From Actinomadura citrea (GTDB lineage Bacteria; Actinomycetota; Actinomycetes; Streptosporangiales; Streptosporangiaceae): 64,000 nt of DNA. The stretch is from assembly GCF_013409045.1 (NCBI RefSeq), contig NZ_JACCBT010000001.1:3286001-3350000 (forward strand), written 5' to 3'. Every line of letters starts with the position of its first letter. The first letter of the stretch is position 1. Shown one piece after another: positions 46,553 to 54,762 of the stretch. The notes under the pieces were generated by a model. That model saw only the letters and a list, made by a program, of their open reading frames with translations, was not told where the DNA came from and did not search any database. Made by a program: the position numbers and the translations under genes.

Positions 46553-47280
46553 GCGAGAACGAGGGCGTACGCCTGCAGAAGGTGCTGGCCGAGGCCGGGA
46601 TCGGCAGCCGCCGCCACTGCGAGGAGCTGATCGGCGAGGGCCGCGTCACCGTCAACGGGCACAAGGTGTTCCGGTTCGGTGAGCGCGTCGACCCGCGGAG
46701 CGCCGTCATCCACGTGGACGGCAAGCGGGTCGAGACCCGGTCCGAGATGCGCTACTACGCCATCAACAAGCCGCGCGGCGTGGTGTCGACGATGGCGGAC
46801 GAGCGGGGCCGCAAGTCCCTGGCCGACTACGTGGAGGTGCCCGAGCGGCTGTTCCACGTCGGGCGGCTGGACACCGACACCGAGGGCCTGATCCTGCTCA
46901 CCAACGACGGCGAGCTGTCGCACCGGCTGACCCACCCCTCCTACGGGGTGTTCAAGACCTATCTGGCGGAGATCCACGGCCCGATCCCGCGCGACCTCGG
47001 CAAGCGGCTCAGGGCCGGGGTCACCCTGGACGACGGTCCCGCGAAGGCCGACAAGTTCCGCATCTTCGACCAGGTCGGCAGGCGCGTGCTGGTCGAGATC
47101 ACCCTGCACGAGGGGCGCAAGCACATCGTCCGGCGGCTGCTGAAGGAGGTCGGCTTCCCCGTCCAGCAGCTCGCCCGCGTCGAGTTCGGGCCGATCAAGC
47201 TGGGCCAGCTGAAGCCGGGCGGCATGCGCGCGCTCACCGTCAACGAGGTCGGCGAGCTGTACAAGGCCGTCGGGCTGTAG
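46549..47280 (+). CDS. rluB: rRNA pseudouridine synthase (RsuA/RluB family)
   Basis: Converts a specific uridine in large-subunit rRNA to pseudouridine. The 243-residue protein has an N-terminal S4 RNA-binding domain (VRLQKVLAEAGIGSRRHCEELI) and the catalytic domain with Asp in HVGRLDTDTEGLILLTNDG. The fixed place after scpB is typical of RluB across Gram-positives. GTG 46549 overlaps the scpB stop by 4 nt. Confidence 0.92.
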   Translation: MSENEGVRLQKVLAEAGIGSRRHCEELIGEGRVTVNGHKVFRFGERVDPRSAVIHVDGKRVETRSEMRYYAINKPRGVVSTMADERGRKSLADYVEVPERLFHVGRLDTDTEGLILLTNDGELSHRLTHPSYGVFKTYLAEIHGPIPRDLGKRLRAGVTLDDGPAKADKFRIFDQVGRRVLVEITLHEGRKHIVRRLLKEVGFPVQQLARVEFGPIKLGQLKPGGMRALTVNEVGELYKAVGL

Positions 47281-47317
47281 AGGCACGGGACACCGGACGC
47301 GAAGGGAAGGTACGACT

Positions 47318-47680
47318 GTGGCGGTACGCGCGGTCCGTGGCGCGACGCAGATCGACGCCGACGACCGGGACCAGATCCTGGAGGCGACGACCGAGCTCGT
47401 CTCCGAGGTGATGGCCCGCAACGAGCTGACCACCGGCGACGTCATCAGCGTCATCTTCACGGTGACGCCCGACCTGACGGCCGAGTTCCCGGCGCTCGCC
47501 GCTCGCAAGCTCGGGTTCCACGAGGTGCCGCTGCTGTGCGCCACCGAGATCGGCGTCCCCGGCGCACTGCCGCGGGTCATCCGGCTGATGGCGCACATCG
47601 CGACGGACCGTCCTCGCTCCGACGTCCAGCACGTGTACCTGCGCGGCGCGACGGCGCTCCGGCTGGACATCGCACAGTAG
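47318..47680 (+). CDS. aroH: Chorismate mutase, AroH type
   Basis: A monofunctional trimeric chorismate mutase (chorismate to prephenate), 120 residues. It begins MAVRAVRGATQIDADDRDQIL, with the active-site Arg in VRGATQ; the other catalytic segment is FTVTPDLTAEFPA and the C-terminal HVYLRGATALRLDI. GTG 47318 has GAAGG upstream. It lies 10 nt before tyrA, giving two consecutive steps to tyrosine. Confidence 0.95.
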   Translation: MAVRAVRGATQIDADDRDQILEATTELVSEVMARNELTTGDVISVIFTVTPDLTAEFPALAARKLGFHEVPLLCATEIGVPGALPRVIRLMAHIATDRPRSDVQHVYLRGATALRLDIAQ

Positions 47681-47690
47681 GGTTTCGGAC

Positions 47691-48782
47691 GTGAGCGAGG
47701 ACGTGGTGGCGCGGCGGATCGTCGTGGTCGGGACGGGCCTGATCGGGACGTCGATCGCCCTGGCGATGCGGGAGCGCGGCGCCGAGGTGCTGCTGACCGA
47801 CCGGGACTCGGCGGCACTGGCCCTGGCCGTGGAGCTGGGCGCGGGCGAGGCGCTGCCGGACGGGGCGCGGCGGGAGCCCGCCGACCTGGCGGTCCTCGCG
47901 GTGCCGCCGGCGGCGGTGGCGGTGACGCTGCTGGACGCGCAGAAGCGCGGCCTGGCGACCGCCTACACCGACGTGGCCAGCGTGAAGGCGCTGCCGCTGG
48001 CGCAGGCGGCCGAGCTGGGCTGCGACCTGACGACGTTCGTGGCGGGCCATCCCCTCGCCGGGAGCGAGCGGTCCGGGCCGAGCGCGGCGCGGCCCGACCT
48101 GTTCCTCGGCCGCCCGTGGGCGCTGTGCGCGACCCCGGAGGCGACGCCGGAGACGGTCGAGGTCGTCACCGGGCTGGTGAAGGCGTGCGGCGCGATGCCG
48201 GTGCGGGTGGGCGCCGCCGAGCACGACCGGGCCGTCGCGCTGGTGTCCCACGCCCCGCACGTGGTGTCGGCCGCGGTCGCCGCCCGCCTGACCGGCGCCG
48301 ACGACGTGGCGCTCGGCCTGTCCGGGCAGGGCGTGCGGGACGTCACCCGGATCGCGGCGAGCGATCCCCGGCTGTGGATCGGGATCCTGTCGGCCAACTC
48401 CGCGCCCGTCGCCGACGTGCTGGAGGCCGTCGCCACCGATCTCGCCGTGGCGGCGTCGCTGCTGCGCGACGGCAGCGAGGAGGCCGCCACGCACGTCGCC
48501 GACCTGCTGCTGCGCGGGAACGCGGGCCGGTCCCGCATCCCCGGCAAGCACGGCGGCGACCAGCCCGCCTACGCGACGGTCCAGGTGGTCATCCCCGACC
48601 GGCCGGGCGAGCTGGCGATGATCTTCCAGGCGGCGGGGATCGCGCGGGTCAACATCGAGGACGTGACCATCGAGCACTCCCCGGGCCGCCCGCTCGGCGT
48701 GCTGGAGCTGTCGGTCGTCCCGGAGGCGGCCGAGCGGCTGGCGCAGGAGCTGCGCGCCCGCGGCTGGTCGGTGCCCGGCTAG
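47691..48782 (+). CDS. tyrA: Prephenate dehydrogenase
   Basis: Oxidatively decarboxylates prephenate to 4-hydroxyphenylpyruvate with NAD+ in tyrosine synthesis. The 363-residue protein has a Rossmann GTGLIGTSIALAM, the GHPLAGSERSG active-site block, an all-helical C-terminal half and a terminal ACT-like domain (VQVVIPDRPGELAMIFQAAG, IEDVTIEHSPGRPLGVLEL) likely for tyrosine feedback. GTG 47691 lies 10 nt after aroH. Confidence 0.94.
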   Translation: MSEDVVARRIVVVGTGLIGTSIALAMRERGAEVLLTDRDSAALALAVELGAGEALPDGARREPADLAVLAVPPAAVAVTLLDAQKRGLATAYTDVASVKALPLAQAAELGCDLTTFVAGHPLAGSERSGPSAARPDLFLGRPWALCATPEATPETVEVVTGLVKACGAMPVRVGAAEHDRAVALVSHAPHVVSAAVAARLTGADDVALGLSGQGVRDVTRIAASDPRLWIGILSANSAPVADVLEAVATDLAVAASLLRDGSEEAATHVADLLLRGNAGRSRIPGKHGGDQPAYATVQVVIPDRPGELAMIFQAAGIARVNIEDVTIEHSPGRPLGVLELSVVPEAAERLAQELRARGWSVPG

Positions 48783-48902
48783 GCCGCAGTGGTGCCGGGG
48801 GGCCGGTAATCTGGGGCGCCGAAGACTTGTTCCGGGGGACTCCTGCGCACCGGCGCGGCGACGAGCGCCGCCCGCTTCACGACGAACAGAGAGGGAGCGA
48901 TC

Positions 48903-49565
48903 GTGCCGCTCGTCATCGCCATGGACGGTCCGTCCGGGTCGGGGAAGTCCAGCGCGTCCAAGGGCGTCGCCCGGACGCTCGGGCTGCGCTACCTGGACAC
49001 GGGCGCCATGTACCGCGCCATGACGTGGTGGATGCTGGAGAACGGCGTGCCGGTCGAGGACGGCGCCGCCGTCGCGGCCCGCGCGCAGGACCCGGTGATC
49101 GAGTCCGGCACCGACCCGGCGGCGCCGACGATCATGGTGGACGGGACGGACGTGTCCGCCCCGATCCGCACCCGCGCGGTGACGAACGCGGTCAGCGCCG
49201 TCAGCTCCGTCCCGGCGGTGCGCGCCCGGCTGGTGGAACTCCAGCGCGAGATCATCGGGGCCGGCGGGATCGTGGTGGAGGGGCGCGACATCGGGACCGT
49301 CGTCGCTCCGGAGGCGCCGGTCAAGGTGTTCCTGACGGCGAGCGCCGAGGTCCGCGCCGCGCGCCGCGCGAAGGACCTGGCCGCCGACCCGGGCGCGTCG
49401 GTGACGGTCACGCGGGCCGAGCAGGAGCGGCGGGACCGGCTGGACTCGACGCGCAAGGCGTCGCCGCTGGCCAAGGCGGCGGGCGCGCACGAGATCGACT
49501 CGACCGGGCTGAATCTGGACGAGGTCATCGAGGCGGTCGTCCGCCTCGCCAAAGAGCATGAGTGA
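48903..49565 (+). CDS. cmk: Cytidylate kinase
   Basis: Phosphorylates CMP and dCMP with ATP. The 220-residue P-loop kinase begins MPLVIAMDGPSGSGKSSASKG, then the nucleotide-monophosphate region YLDTGAMYRAMTWWML and the RDIGTVV loop with catalytic Arg and Asp. GTG 48903 follows GAGGGAGCG. In many actinomycetes an acyltransferase gene separates cmk from der; here they are only 31 bp apart. Confidence 0.95.
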   Translation: MPLVIAMDGPSGSGKSSASKGVARTLGLRYLDTGAMYRAMTWWMLENGVPVEDGAAVAARAQDPVIESGTDPAAPTIMVDGTDVSAPIRTRAVTNAVSAVSSVPAVRARLVELQREIIGAGGIVVEGRDIGTVVAPEAPVKVFLTASAEVRAARRAKDLAADPGASVTVTRAEQERRDRLDSTRKASPLAKAAGAHEIDSTGLNLDEVIEAVVRLAKEHE

Positions 49566-49596
49566 GCGGGCGGCCTGACGGTCCCCGCCGGGGAAT

Positions 49597-50988
49597 GTGA
49601 CAGTGAGCGATTTCGAGATCGAAACGGTGGACGCCGTCGAGGACGTCGACCAGGACGCGGGCCCGGCGCCGGTCGTGGCCGTGGTCGGGCGGCCGAACGT
49701 CGGCAAGTCCACCCTGGTCAACCGGATCCTCGGCCGCCGCGAGGCCGTCGTGGAGGACGTCCCGGGCGTGACCCGCGACCGGGTCGCCTACGACGCGGCG
49801 TGGAGCGGACGCCGGTTCACCGTCGTCGACACCGGCGGCTGGCTGCCGGACTCCTCCGGCCTGGCCGCGGCGATCGCCGAGCAGGCGCGGCTGGCGGTCG
49901 ACCTGGCCGACGTGGTGATGTTCGTGGTGGACGCGACCGTGGGCGCCACGGACGTGGACGAGGCCGTGGTGGAGATCCTGCGCCGGTCCGGCAAGCCGGT
50001 GGTGCTGGTCGCCAACAAGGTCGACGACGTGGGCGCCGAGTCCGACGCGGCGCTGCTGTGGTCGCTCGGCATCGGTGAGCCGCACCCGGTCAGCGCCCTG
50101 CACGGCCGCGGCAGCGGCGACCTGCTCGACGCGGTGCTGGACGCGCTGCCCGAGGAGCCCCCGGCGGAGACGTTCGGCGAGATCGGCGGGCCGCGCCGGG
50201 TCGCGCTGCTGGGCCGCCCGAACGTCGGCAAGTCGAGCCTGCTGAACAAGCTGGCGGGGGAGAACCGCGCCGTCGTGGACTCGGTGGCGGGCACGACCCG
50301 CGACCCGGTCGACGAGCTGATCGAACTCGGCGGAAAGACGTGGCGGTTCATCGACACCGCCGGGATCCGGCGCCGCCACCGCGAGAACCAGGGCGCCGAC
50401 TTCTACGCGACGCTGCGCACGCGGTCGGCGCTGGAGCGCGCCGAGGTCGCGGTCGTGCTGGTGGACGCCGACCAGCCGCTCGCCGAGCAGGACCTGCGGA
50501 TCATCTCCATGGTGGTCGAGTCCGGCCGGTCGCTGGTCATCGCCTACAACAAGTGGGACCTGCTGGACGAGGAGCGCCGCCACTACCTCGAACGCGAGAT
50601 CGACCGGCAGCTGCACACCGCGCGGTGGGCGCCGCGGGCGAACATCTCCGCCCGGACCGGCCGGCACATGGAGAAGCTGGTGCCGGCCATCGAGACGGCC
50701 CTGGAGGGCTGGGGCACCCGCGTCCCGACGTCCAAGCTGAACCAGTTCTTCGCCGACCTGGTGAACTCGCATCCGCACCCGGTGCGGGGCGGCAAGCAGC
50801 CGCGCGTGCTGTTCGCGACCCAGGCGGGGGTGCGGCCGCCCCGGTTCGTGCTGTTCACGTCGGGCTTCCTGGAGGAGGGCTACCGGCGGTTCATCGAGCG
50901 GCGGCTGCGGGAGGAGTTCGGGTTCGACGGGACGCCCCTCGACATCACGATGAAGATCCGCGAAAAGCGCGGCAAGAGCAAGAAGTAG
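49597..50988 (+). CDS. der: Ribosome-assembly GTPase Der (EngA)
   Basis: A double GTPase needed for 50S subunit maturation. In 463 residues there are two G domains: [17 protein letters not shown] in the first and [17 protein letters not shown] in the second, followed by the KH-like C-terminal domain ([26 protein letters not shown], core [10 protein letters not shown]) and a basic [11 protein letters not shown] tail. GTG 49597 or 49603. A strong hairpin terminator follows at 51004. Confidence 0.96.
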   Translation: MTVSDFEIETVDAVEDVDQDAGPAPVVAVVGRPNVGKSTLVNRILGRREAVVEDVPGVTRDRVAYDAAWSGRRFTVVDTGGWLPDSSGLAAAIAEQARLAVDLADVVMFVVDATVGATDVDEAVVEILRRSGKPVVLVANKVDDVGAESDAALLWSLGIGEPHPVSALHGRGSGDLLDAVLDALPEEPPAETFGEIGGPRRVALLGRPNVGKSSLLNKLAGENRAVVDSVAGTTRDPVDELIELGGKTWRFIDTAGIRRRHRENQGADFYATLRTRSALERAEVAVVLVDADQPLAEQDLRIISMVVESGRSLVIAYNKWDLLDEERRHYLEREIDRQLHTARWAPRANISARTGRHMEKLVPAIETALEGWGTRVPTSKLNQFFADLVNSHPHPVRGGKQPRVLFATQAGVRPPRFVLFTSGFLEEGYRRFIERRLREEFGFDGTPLDITMKIREKRGKSKK

Positions 50989-51003
50989 CCGAAATATCAC
51001 GCG

Positions 51004-51038
51004 CGCGGCCCGCCGGGGATCTTCCCCGGCGGGCCGCG
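51004..51038 (+). terminator. Strong terminator hairpin after der
   Basis: CGCGGCCCGCCGGGG (51004-51018) and CCCCGGCGGGCCGCG (51024-51038) form a perfect 15-bp stem with an ATCTT loop, starting 16 nt after the der stop. No long U-tract, as usual in this GC range. Confidence 0.85.
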
Positions 51039-51057
51039 TCCGTGGCAGGATGCATCT

Positions 51058-51095
51058 GCGGGATGAGTAAGTCTTCCATTACTCGCTGATCCCGC
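51058..51095 (+). promoter_or_regulatory. Second, bulged hairpin downstream of der
   Basis: GCGGGAT (51058-51064) pairs with ATCCCGC (51089-51095), and GAGTAA (51065-51070) with TTACTC (51079-51084), leaving an 8-nt loop and a 4-nt bulge GCTG on the 3' side. It lies between the terminator and the small membrane gene at 51163 and may be part of its leader. Confidence 0.45.
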
Positions 51096-51162
51096 GACGG
51101 ACGCGTTCGCACGTCCGGGCGACCGGGTCCCCCGGCGCCGGGACGCGGTCGAGGGGTGTGAC

Positions 51163-51366
51163 GTGAAGCTCTTGCTGCTCATCGCCGTCGCCGTCGCCTG
51201 CGTGGCGCTCAGCTTCGCATGGCGGGAGCCCTGGATCGGCGGCGTCGGACTGCTGGTCGCCTTCGTCGCCATGTTCACCGACCGCGACGATGTGCGGCTC
51301 GACGACGAGCGCGGCAGCTACGAGACCACCAAGTCGGTCCGCAACATGCGCCGCCGGGGCCGCTAG
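51163..51366 (+). CDS. Small two-TM membrane protein
   Basis: A 67-residue protein with two hydrophobic segments (LLLLIAVAVACVALSFAW and WIGGVGLLVAFVAMF) and a polar, basic tail (TTKSVRNMRRRGR). It begins GTG 51163 after GAGGGGTGTGAC. Unknown family. It converges on the next gene with a 4-nt overlap of the stop regions. Confidence 0.6.
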   Translation: MKLLLLIAVAVACVALSFAWREPWIGGVGLLVAFVAMFTDRDDVRLDDERGSYETTKSVRNMRRRGR

Positions 51367-51977
51367 CGTTCCCAGCGCGTGTCGCCCGCGACGTGCTGGT
51401 CGCCGGTCGGCGGCGGGCCCTGCCCGGGCTGGTTCTCCCGCGCGTAGCGCCCGTAGACGAGCGGTTGCGTGGTGTTCGACCCGGGCGGCTCGGGCTCGGG
51501 CTCGGGCTCGTCCGGACGCCGCTCGCGGACGCCGACCACCGCGAACCTGCCGAGCGCGAGCGCGGCCAGGAACACGATCACGACGCCGAGGCCGGTGAAG
51601 CCGGCGAGCTGCTCGGCGATATGCCGCCCCTCGCCGGTGCCGAGCGGCGCGCCGACACCCGGGACGTTCCACAGCGTGGCGAGGATCGGCCCTACGGCGA
51701 ACCAGGCGCCGGCGAGCGCGGCCAGCCAGCCGCCGAACATCCCGACCACGCGGTTGGCGCTGAACAGCAGGATCAGCCCGCCCAGCGCGGCGGCGGCTCC
51801 GGGGGCGATGCTGAGCTGCAGGCGGTCGGTGTTGTAGACCCAGGTGTCGTCCGGCGCGAATCCGTAGTGGAAGTAGGGGCCGACGAGGGGGAGCAGTGCG
51901 CCCCACAGCCCCAGCAGGATCAGCAGGATTCCGCTGAGGGCGCCTCGGGTGCGCGGGACTCGCATGGTCCCAGCCAT
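51363..51977 (-). CDS. Four-TM membrane protein, unknown function
   Basis: A 204-residue protein with four hydrophobic segments (LSGILLILLGLWGALLPLVGP, AAALGGLILLFSA, GGWLAALAGAWFAVGPILATL, LGVVIVFLAALALGRFAVVGV; each within residues ~14-152) and a 50-residue Pro/Glu-rich cytoplasmic tail. Loops contain no catalytic pattern I recognise. ATG 51977 is preceded by AGGAGGAATCG on this strand, a strong ribosome binding site. Confidence 0.7.
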   Translation of the reverse strand: MAGTMRVPRTRGALSGILLILLGLWGALLPLVGPYFHYGFAPDDTWVYNTDRLQLSIAPGAAAALGGLILLFSANRVVGMFGGWLAALAGAWFAVGPILATLWNVPGVGAPLGTGEGRHIAEQLAGFTGLGVVIVFLAALALGRFAVVGVRERRPDEPEPEPEPPGSNTTQPLVYGRYARENQPGQGPPPTGDQHVAGDTRWER

Positions 51978-52068
51978 GATCGATTCCTCCTGACCGGGAG
52001 TGTGATTCTGTTATCAGCAGCGTTTACCCGTTAGTAGACGGTCCACACGACCGGAAAGGAGGCACCGT

Positions 52069-53199
52069 ATGGACGACGGCGTCACCCTCGTCCACGCGCG
52101 GGAGAGGCCACCGGACCGCTGGGACGCCGCCGTCTTCCTCGCCGGTCCCACGCCCCGGGTGCCCGGGGTCGCCTCGTGGCGGCCGGCCGCCCACGCCGAG
52201 CTGCGGGCCCGCTGGCGCGGCGGGGGCCGGCTCGTGGTGTTCGACCCCGAGCACCGGGAGGGCCGCTACGACGACTACGACGGCCAGATCGACTGGGAGG
52301 AGCGCTGCCTGCATCTGGCCGACGAGGTCGTCTTCTGGGTCCCGCGCGACCTCGCGACCATGCCCGCCTTCACCACGAACGTGGAATGGGGGATGTGGCA
52401 CGACAGCGGCCGGGTGGTGTTCGGCGCGCCGCCGGAGGCGCCGAGGAACGGTTACCTGCTGCACTACGCGGAGAAGTCCGCGGTGCCGACGGCTCCCGGC
52501 CTGCCCGAGACGGTCGCGGCGGCGCTGCGCCGGATCGGCGCCGGCGCGCCCCGGGCCGGCGGGGAGCGCGAGGTCCCGCTGCTGCTGTGGCGGGACGCGG
52601 CGTTCCAGCGCTGGTACGCGGGGCAGCGGGGCGCGGGCAACGTGCTGCTCGGGGCGCGGGTGGTGTTCCGGTTCGGGGTGTGCTGGGGCCTGCACGTCCG
52701 GGTCCGCGTGACCGCGGAGGACCGGATCAAGGACAACGAGATCGTCATCGGGCGGCCGGACATCTCGGCCGTGGTGCTGTACCGGCCCGGCGCGACGCTC
52801 GACGCGACGCAGGTCGTGCTCGTCCGGGAGTTCCGGAGCGCGGGCGCGGACGGGGCCGTCCACGAGCTGCCGGGCGGCTCCGGGCCGGGCAGCCCTCCCG
52901 AGGTCGCGCTCGCGGAGGTCGCCGAGGAGACCGGGCTGGTGCTGGTGCCCGCCCGGCTGCGCGAGCACCGCTCCCGGCAGGTGAACGCGACCCTGTCGGC
53001 GCACCGCGCGCACCTGTTCTCCGCCGAGGTCACCGACGGCGAGCTGGAGCGGATCCGGGGATCGGGCCCGCACGGGGTGGCGGCGGACGGTGAGCGCACC
53101 TATGTCGTGGTGGCCCCGTTCGGGCGGATCAGACGGGAGGGGCTCGTGGACGCCGCCAACCTCGGGATGATCGCCGAGGCGCTGCTGGAGGCGCGCTGA
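52069..53199 (+). CDS. Nucleoside 2-deoxyribosyltransferase-like / NUDIX fusion protein
   Basis: A 376-residue two-domain protein. The N-terminal ~125 residues match the deoxyribosyltransferase-like Rossmannoid fold: AAVFLAGPTPR, LVVFDPEHREGRYDD, WEERCLHLADEVVFWVPRD, then TNVEWGM with a likely catalytic Glu. Residues ~220-376 are NUDIX-like (HELPGGSGPGSPPEVALAEVAEETGL, core AEVAEETG), with the box shortened relative to the canonical 23-residue form. The pair suggests handling of modified nucleotides, but whether as housecleaning or signalling is open. ATG 52069 has AAAGGAGG upstream. It is followed by a convergent esterase gene. Confidence 0.75.
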   Translation: MDDGVTLVHARERPPDRWDAAVFLAGPTPRVPGVASWRPAAHAELRARWRGGGRLVVFDPEHREGRYDDYDGQIDWEERCLHLADEVVFWVPRDLATMPAFTTNVEWGMWHDSGRVVFGAPPEAPRNGYLLHYAEKSAVPTAPGLPETVAAALRRIGAGAPRAGGEREVPLLLWRDAAFQRWYAGQRGAGNVLLGARVVFRFGVCWGLHVRVRVTAEDRIKDNEIVIGRPDISAVVLYRPGATLDATQVVLVREFRSAGADGAVHELPGGSGPGSPPEVALAEVAEETGLVLVPARLREHRSRQVNATLSAHRAHLFSAEVTDGELERIRGSGPHGVAADGERTYVVVAPFGRIRREGLVDAANLGMIAEALLEAR

Positions 53200-53200
53200 C

Positions 53201-54175
53201 TCAGCCGTCCAGCGCATCGCGGACGAACGCGCCGAGCGCGGCGATCGCCGCGCGCGACTCGGGCAGGTACGGCCCGAACATCTGGAACACGTGCAGCTGC
53301 CGGTCCCACACCTGGAGCGTGACCGGCACCCCGGCCTCGGCGAGGCGCCGCGCCATCAGCTCGGAGTCGCAGTACAGCAGCTCGGTGGACCCGGCGGTGA
53401 GCAGGACGGGCGGCAGCCCCGCGAGGTCCGCGCGGACGGGGGAGACCGCGGGGTCGGCGAGGTCGAGATGGCCGAGGAACCCCTCGACGAGGCGTTCCAG
53501 CAGCGCTCCGGGGTCGGAGGGATCGAGGCCCATGTTGGCGTGCGCGAGTTTGCCGGTCAGGTCCATGTCGAGCATGGGGGACAGGGCCGCGAGCGCCGCG
53601 GGCATGGGCAGACCCTCCTCGCGGGCGCGCAGCGCCGCGGCGAAGGTGAGGTGCCCGCCCGCCGAGTCGCCCATGATGACGATGCGCCCGGGGTCGATCC
53701 CCCGCTTCTCCAGCAGCCACCGGTAGGCGGTGACGCAGTCCTCGACCTCCCGCTCGAACGGGACCGCCGGGATCATCCGGTAGTCCACCGACAGCGCCGT
53801 GGCGCCGGACGCGGCGGCGAACGAGGCGATCATCCGGCGGTGCGTGTTGAGGCCGCAGGAGATCCAGCCGCCGCCGTGCAGGTAGAGGATCGCCTTGTCG
53901 CGCGGCGGGGCGGCGCCGGGCGCGGACACCCACTCGGCGCCGAAGCCGTCGAAGCGGACCTTCTCCACGCGGATGCGCCGCGGCGTCCCGGCCCGCGCCG
54001 CGAGCCGGTCGACGAGCGCGGCGCGGCGCAGCGCCCGGTCGTCGAACGGCCGGCCCGCGAACCGGGCGAGGCCGGGCCGGACCAGCCGCCGGACGCCCGC
54101 CGAGACCGCACGGGAGCGCAGGCTCGCCGTCCCGTGCCGTTCGATCACCAGGGTCGCGGGGCCTTGTACCGTCAC
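53201..54175 (-). CDS. Alpha/beta-hydrolase, hormone-sensitive-lipase family
   Basis: A 324-residue carboxylesterase-type hydrolase. The family IV motifs are clear: YLHGGGWISCG (oxyanion hole), MGDSAGGHLT (nucleophile Ser ~176), an Asp in the TAGSTELLYCDSELMA region and His in RQLHVFQMFG. It should hydrolyse short-chain esters. No signal peptide is seen. GTG 54175 is chosen for GAGGAGG 5-6 nt upstream; an upstream in-frame start (54217) would disregard that site. It is divergent from the molybdate operon. Confidence 0.9.
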   Translation of the reverse strand: MTVQGPATLVIERHGTASLRSRAVSAGVRRLVRPGLARFAGRPFDDRALRRAALVDRLAARAGTPRRIRVEKVRFDGFGAEWVSAPGAAPPRDKAILYLHGGGWISCGLNTHRRMIASFAAASGATALSVDYRMIPAVPFEREVEDCVTAYRWLLEKRGIDPGRIVIMGDSAGGHLTFAAALRAREEGLPMPAALAALSPMLDMDLTGKLAHANMGLDPSDPGALLERLVEGFLGHLDLADPAVSPVRADLAGLPPVLLTAGSTELLYCDSELMARRLAEAGVPVTLQVWDRQLHVFQMFGPYLPESRAAIAALGAFVRDALDG

Positions 54176-54316
54176 GGGTCCTCCTCGCCGTCGGGGGATG
54201 TAAGTAGATGGTGACATCCGCGGCGAGCAACGGGGAAGGCGGGATTCGCCTCTCGCACCTGCGAGGGACTTCGGAGATTGATATCGCAGAATCTAGCTTG
54301 CTATGGCCCTTCTCCT

Positions 54317-54326
54317 CGCATATGCG
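54317..54326. promoter_or_regulatory. Palindrome in the mod operon promoter region
   Basis: CGCATATGCG is a perfect 10-bp palindrome 20 nt before the start of the HTH-TOBE gene, within the AT-richest part of the 170-bp divergent region. It could be the binding site of that regulator. Confidence 0.35.
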
Positions 54327-54345
54327 GTTGTCTAGGCTGTTTCGG

Positions 54346-54753
54346 GTGACGACGTTCAGGATCAGTGAGGCCGCCGCGCTCCTCGGAGTCAGCGCGGACA
54401 CCGTCCGCCGGTGGGTGGACGGCGGCCGGCTCCCGGCGTCCCGGGACGAGCACGGGCACCGGCGGGTGCCGGGGGCCGAGCTGGCCGCCTTCGTGCGCGA
54501 CCAGGCGCGCGGCAACGGGCCGGCCGACCAGGCCGAACGCTTCTCCTCGGCGCGCAACCGGATGCGCGGGATCGTCACCGACGTCCTCCGGGACGGAGTG
54601 ATGGCGCAGGTCGAGATCCAGGCGGGGCCGTTCCGCGTCGTGTCGCTGATGAGCCGTGAGGCGGCCGACGACCTCGGCCTGGAGGCGGGCGTGGTCGCCG
54701 ACGCCGTCGTCAAGTCCACGAACGTCGTCGTCGAAGTGCCGGACCAGGGCTGA
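54346..54753 (+). CDS. HTH-TOBE protein, likely molybdate-responsive regulator
   Basis: A 135-residue fusion of an excisionase/MerR-like winged HTH (FRISEAAALLGVSADTVRRWVDGGRLPASRDEHGHRRV, recognition part VSADTVRRWVDGG) with a single C-terminal TOBE/Mop domain (ARNRMRGIVTDVLRDGVMAQVEI, ADAVVKSTNVVVEV). TOBE domains of this type bind molybdate or tungstate. Lying 9 nt before modA, it is the natural candidate for controlling modABC, an alternative to the unrelated ModE. GTG 54346 is the start that directly precedes the HTH; transcripts may be leaderless or nearly so. Confidence 0.85.
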   Translation: MTTFRISEAAALLGVSADTVRRWVDGGRLPASRDEHGHRRVPGAELAAFVRDQARGNGPADQAERFSSARNRMRGIVTDVLRDGVMAQVEIQAGPFRVVSLMSREAADDLGLEAGVVADAVVKSTNVVVEVPDQG

Positions 54754-54762
54754 GGAGGCAAC

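Noticed and set aside
51040..51162. Possible tRNA or small RNA in the gap after der
   Set aside because: The fold has two helices and a bulge but no tRNA arms, anticodon loop or TPsiC motif; it is kept only as a hairpin.
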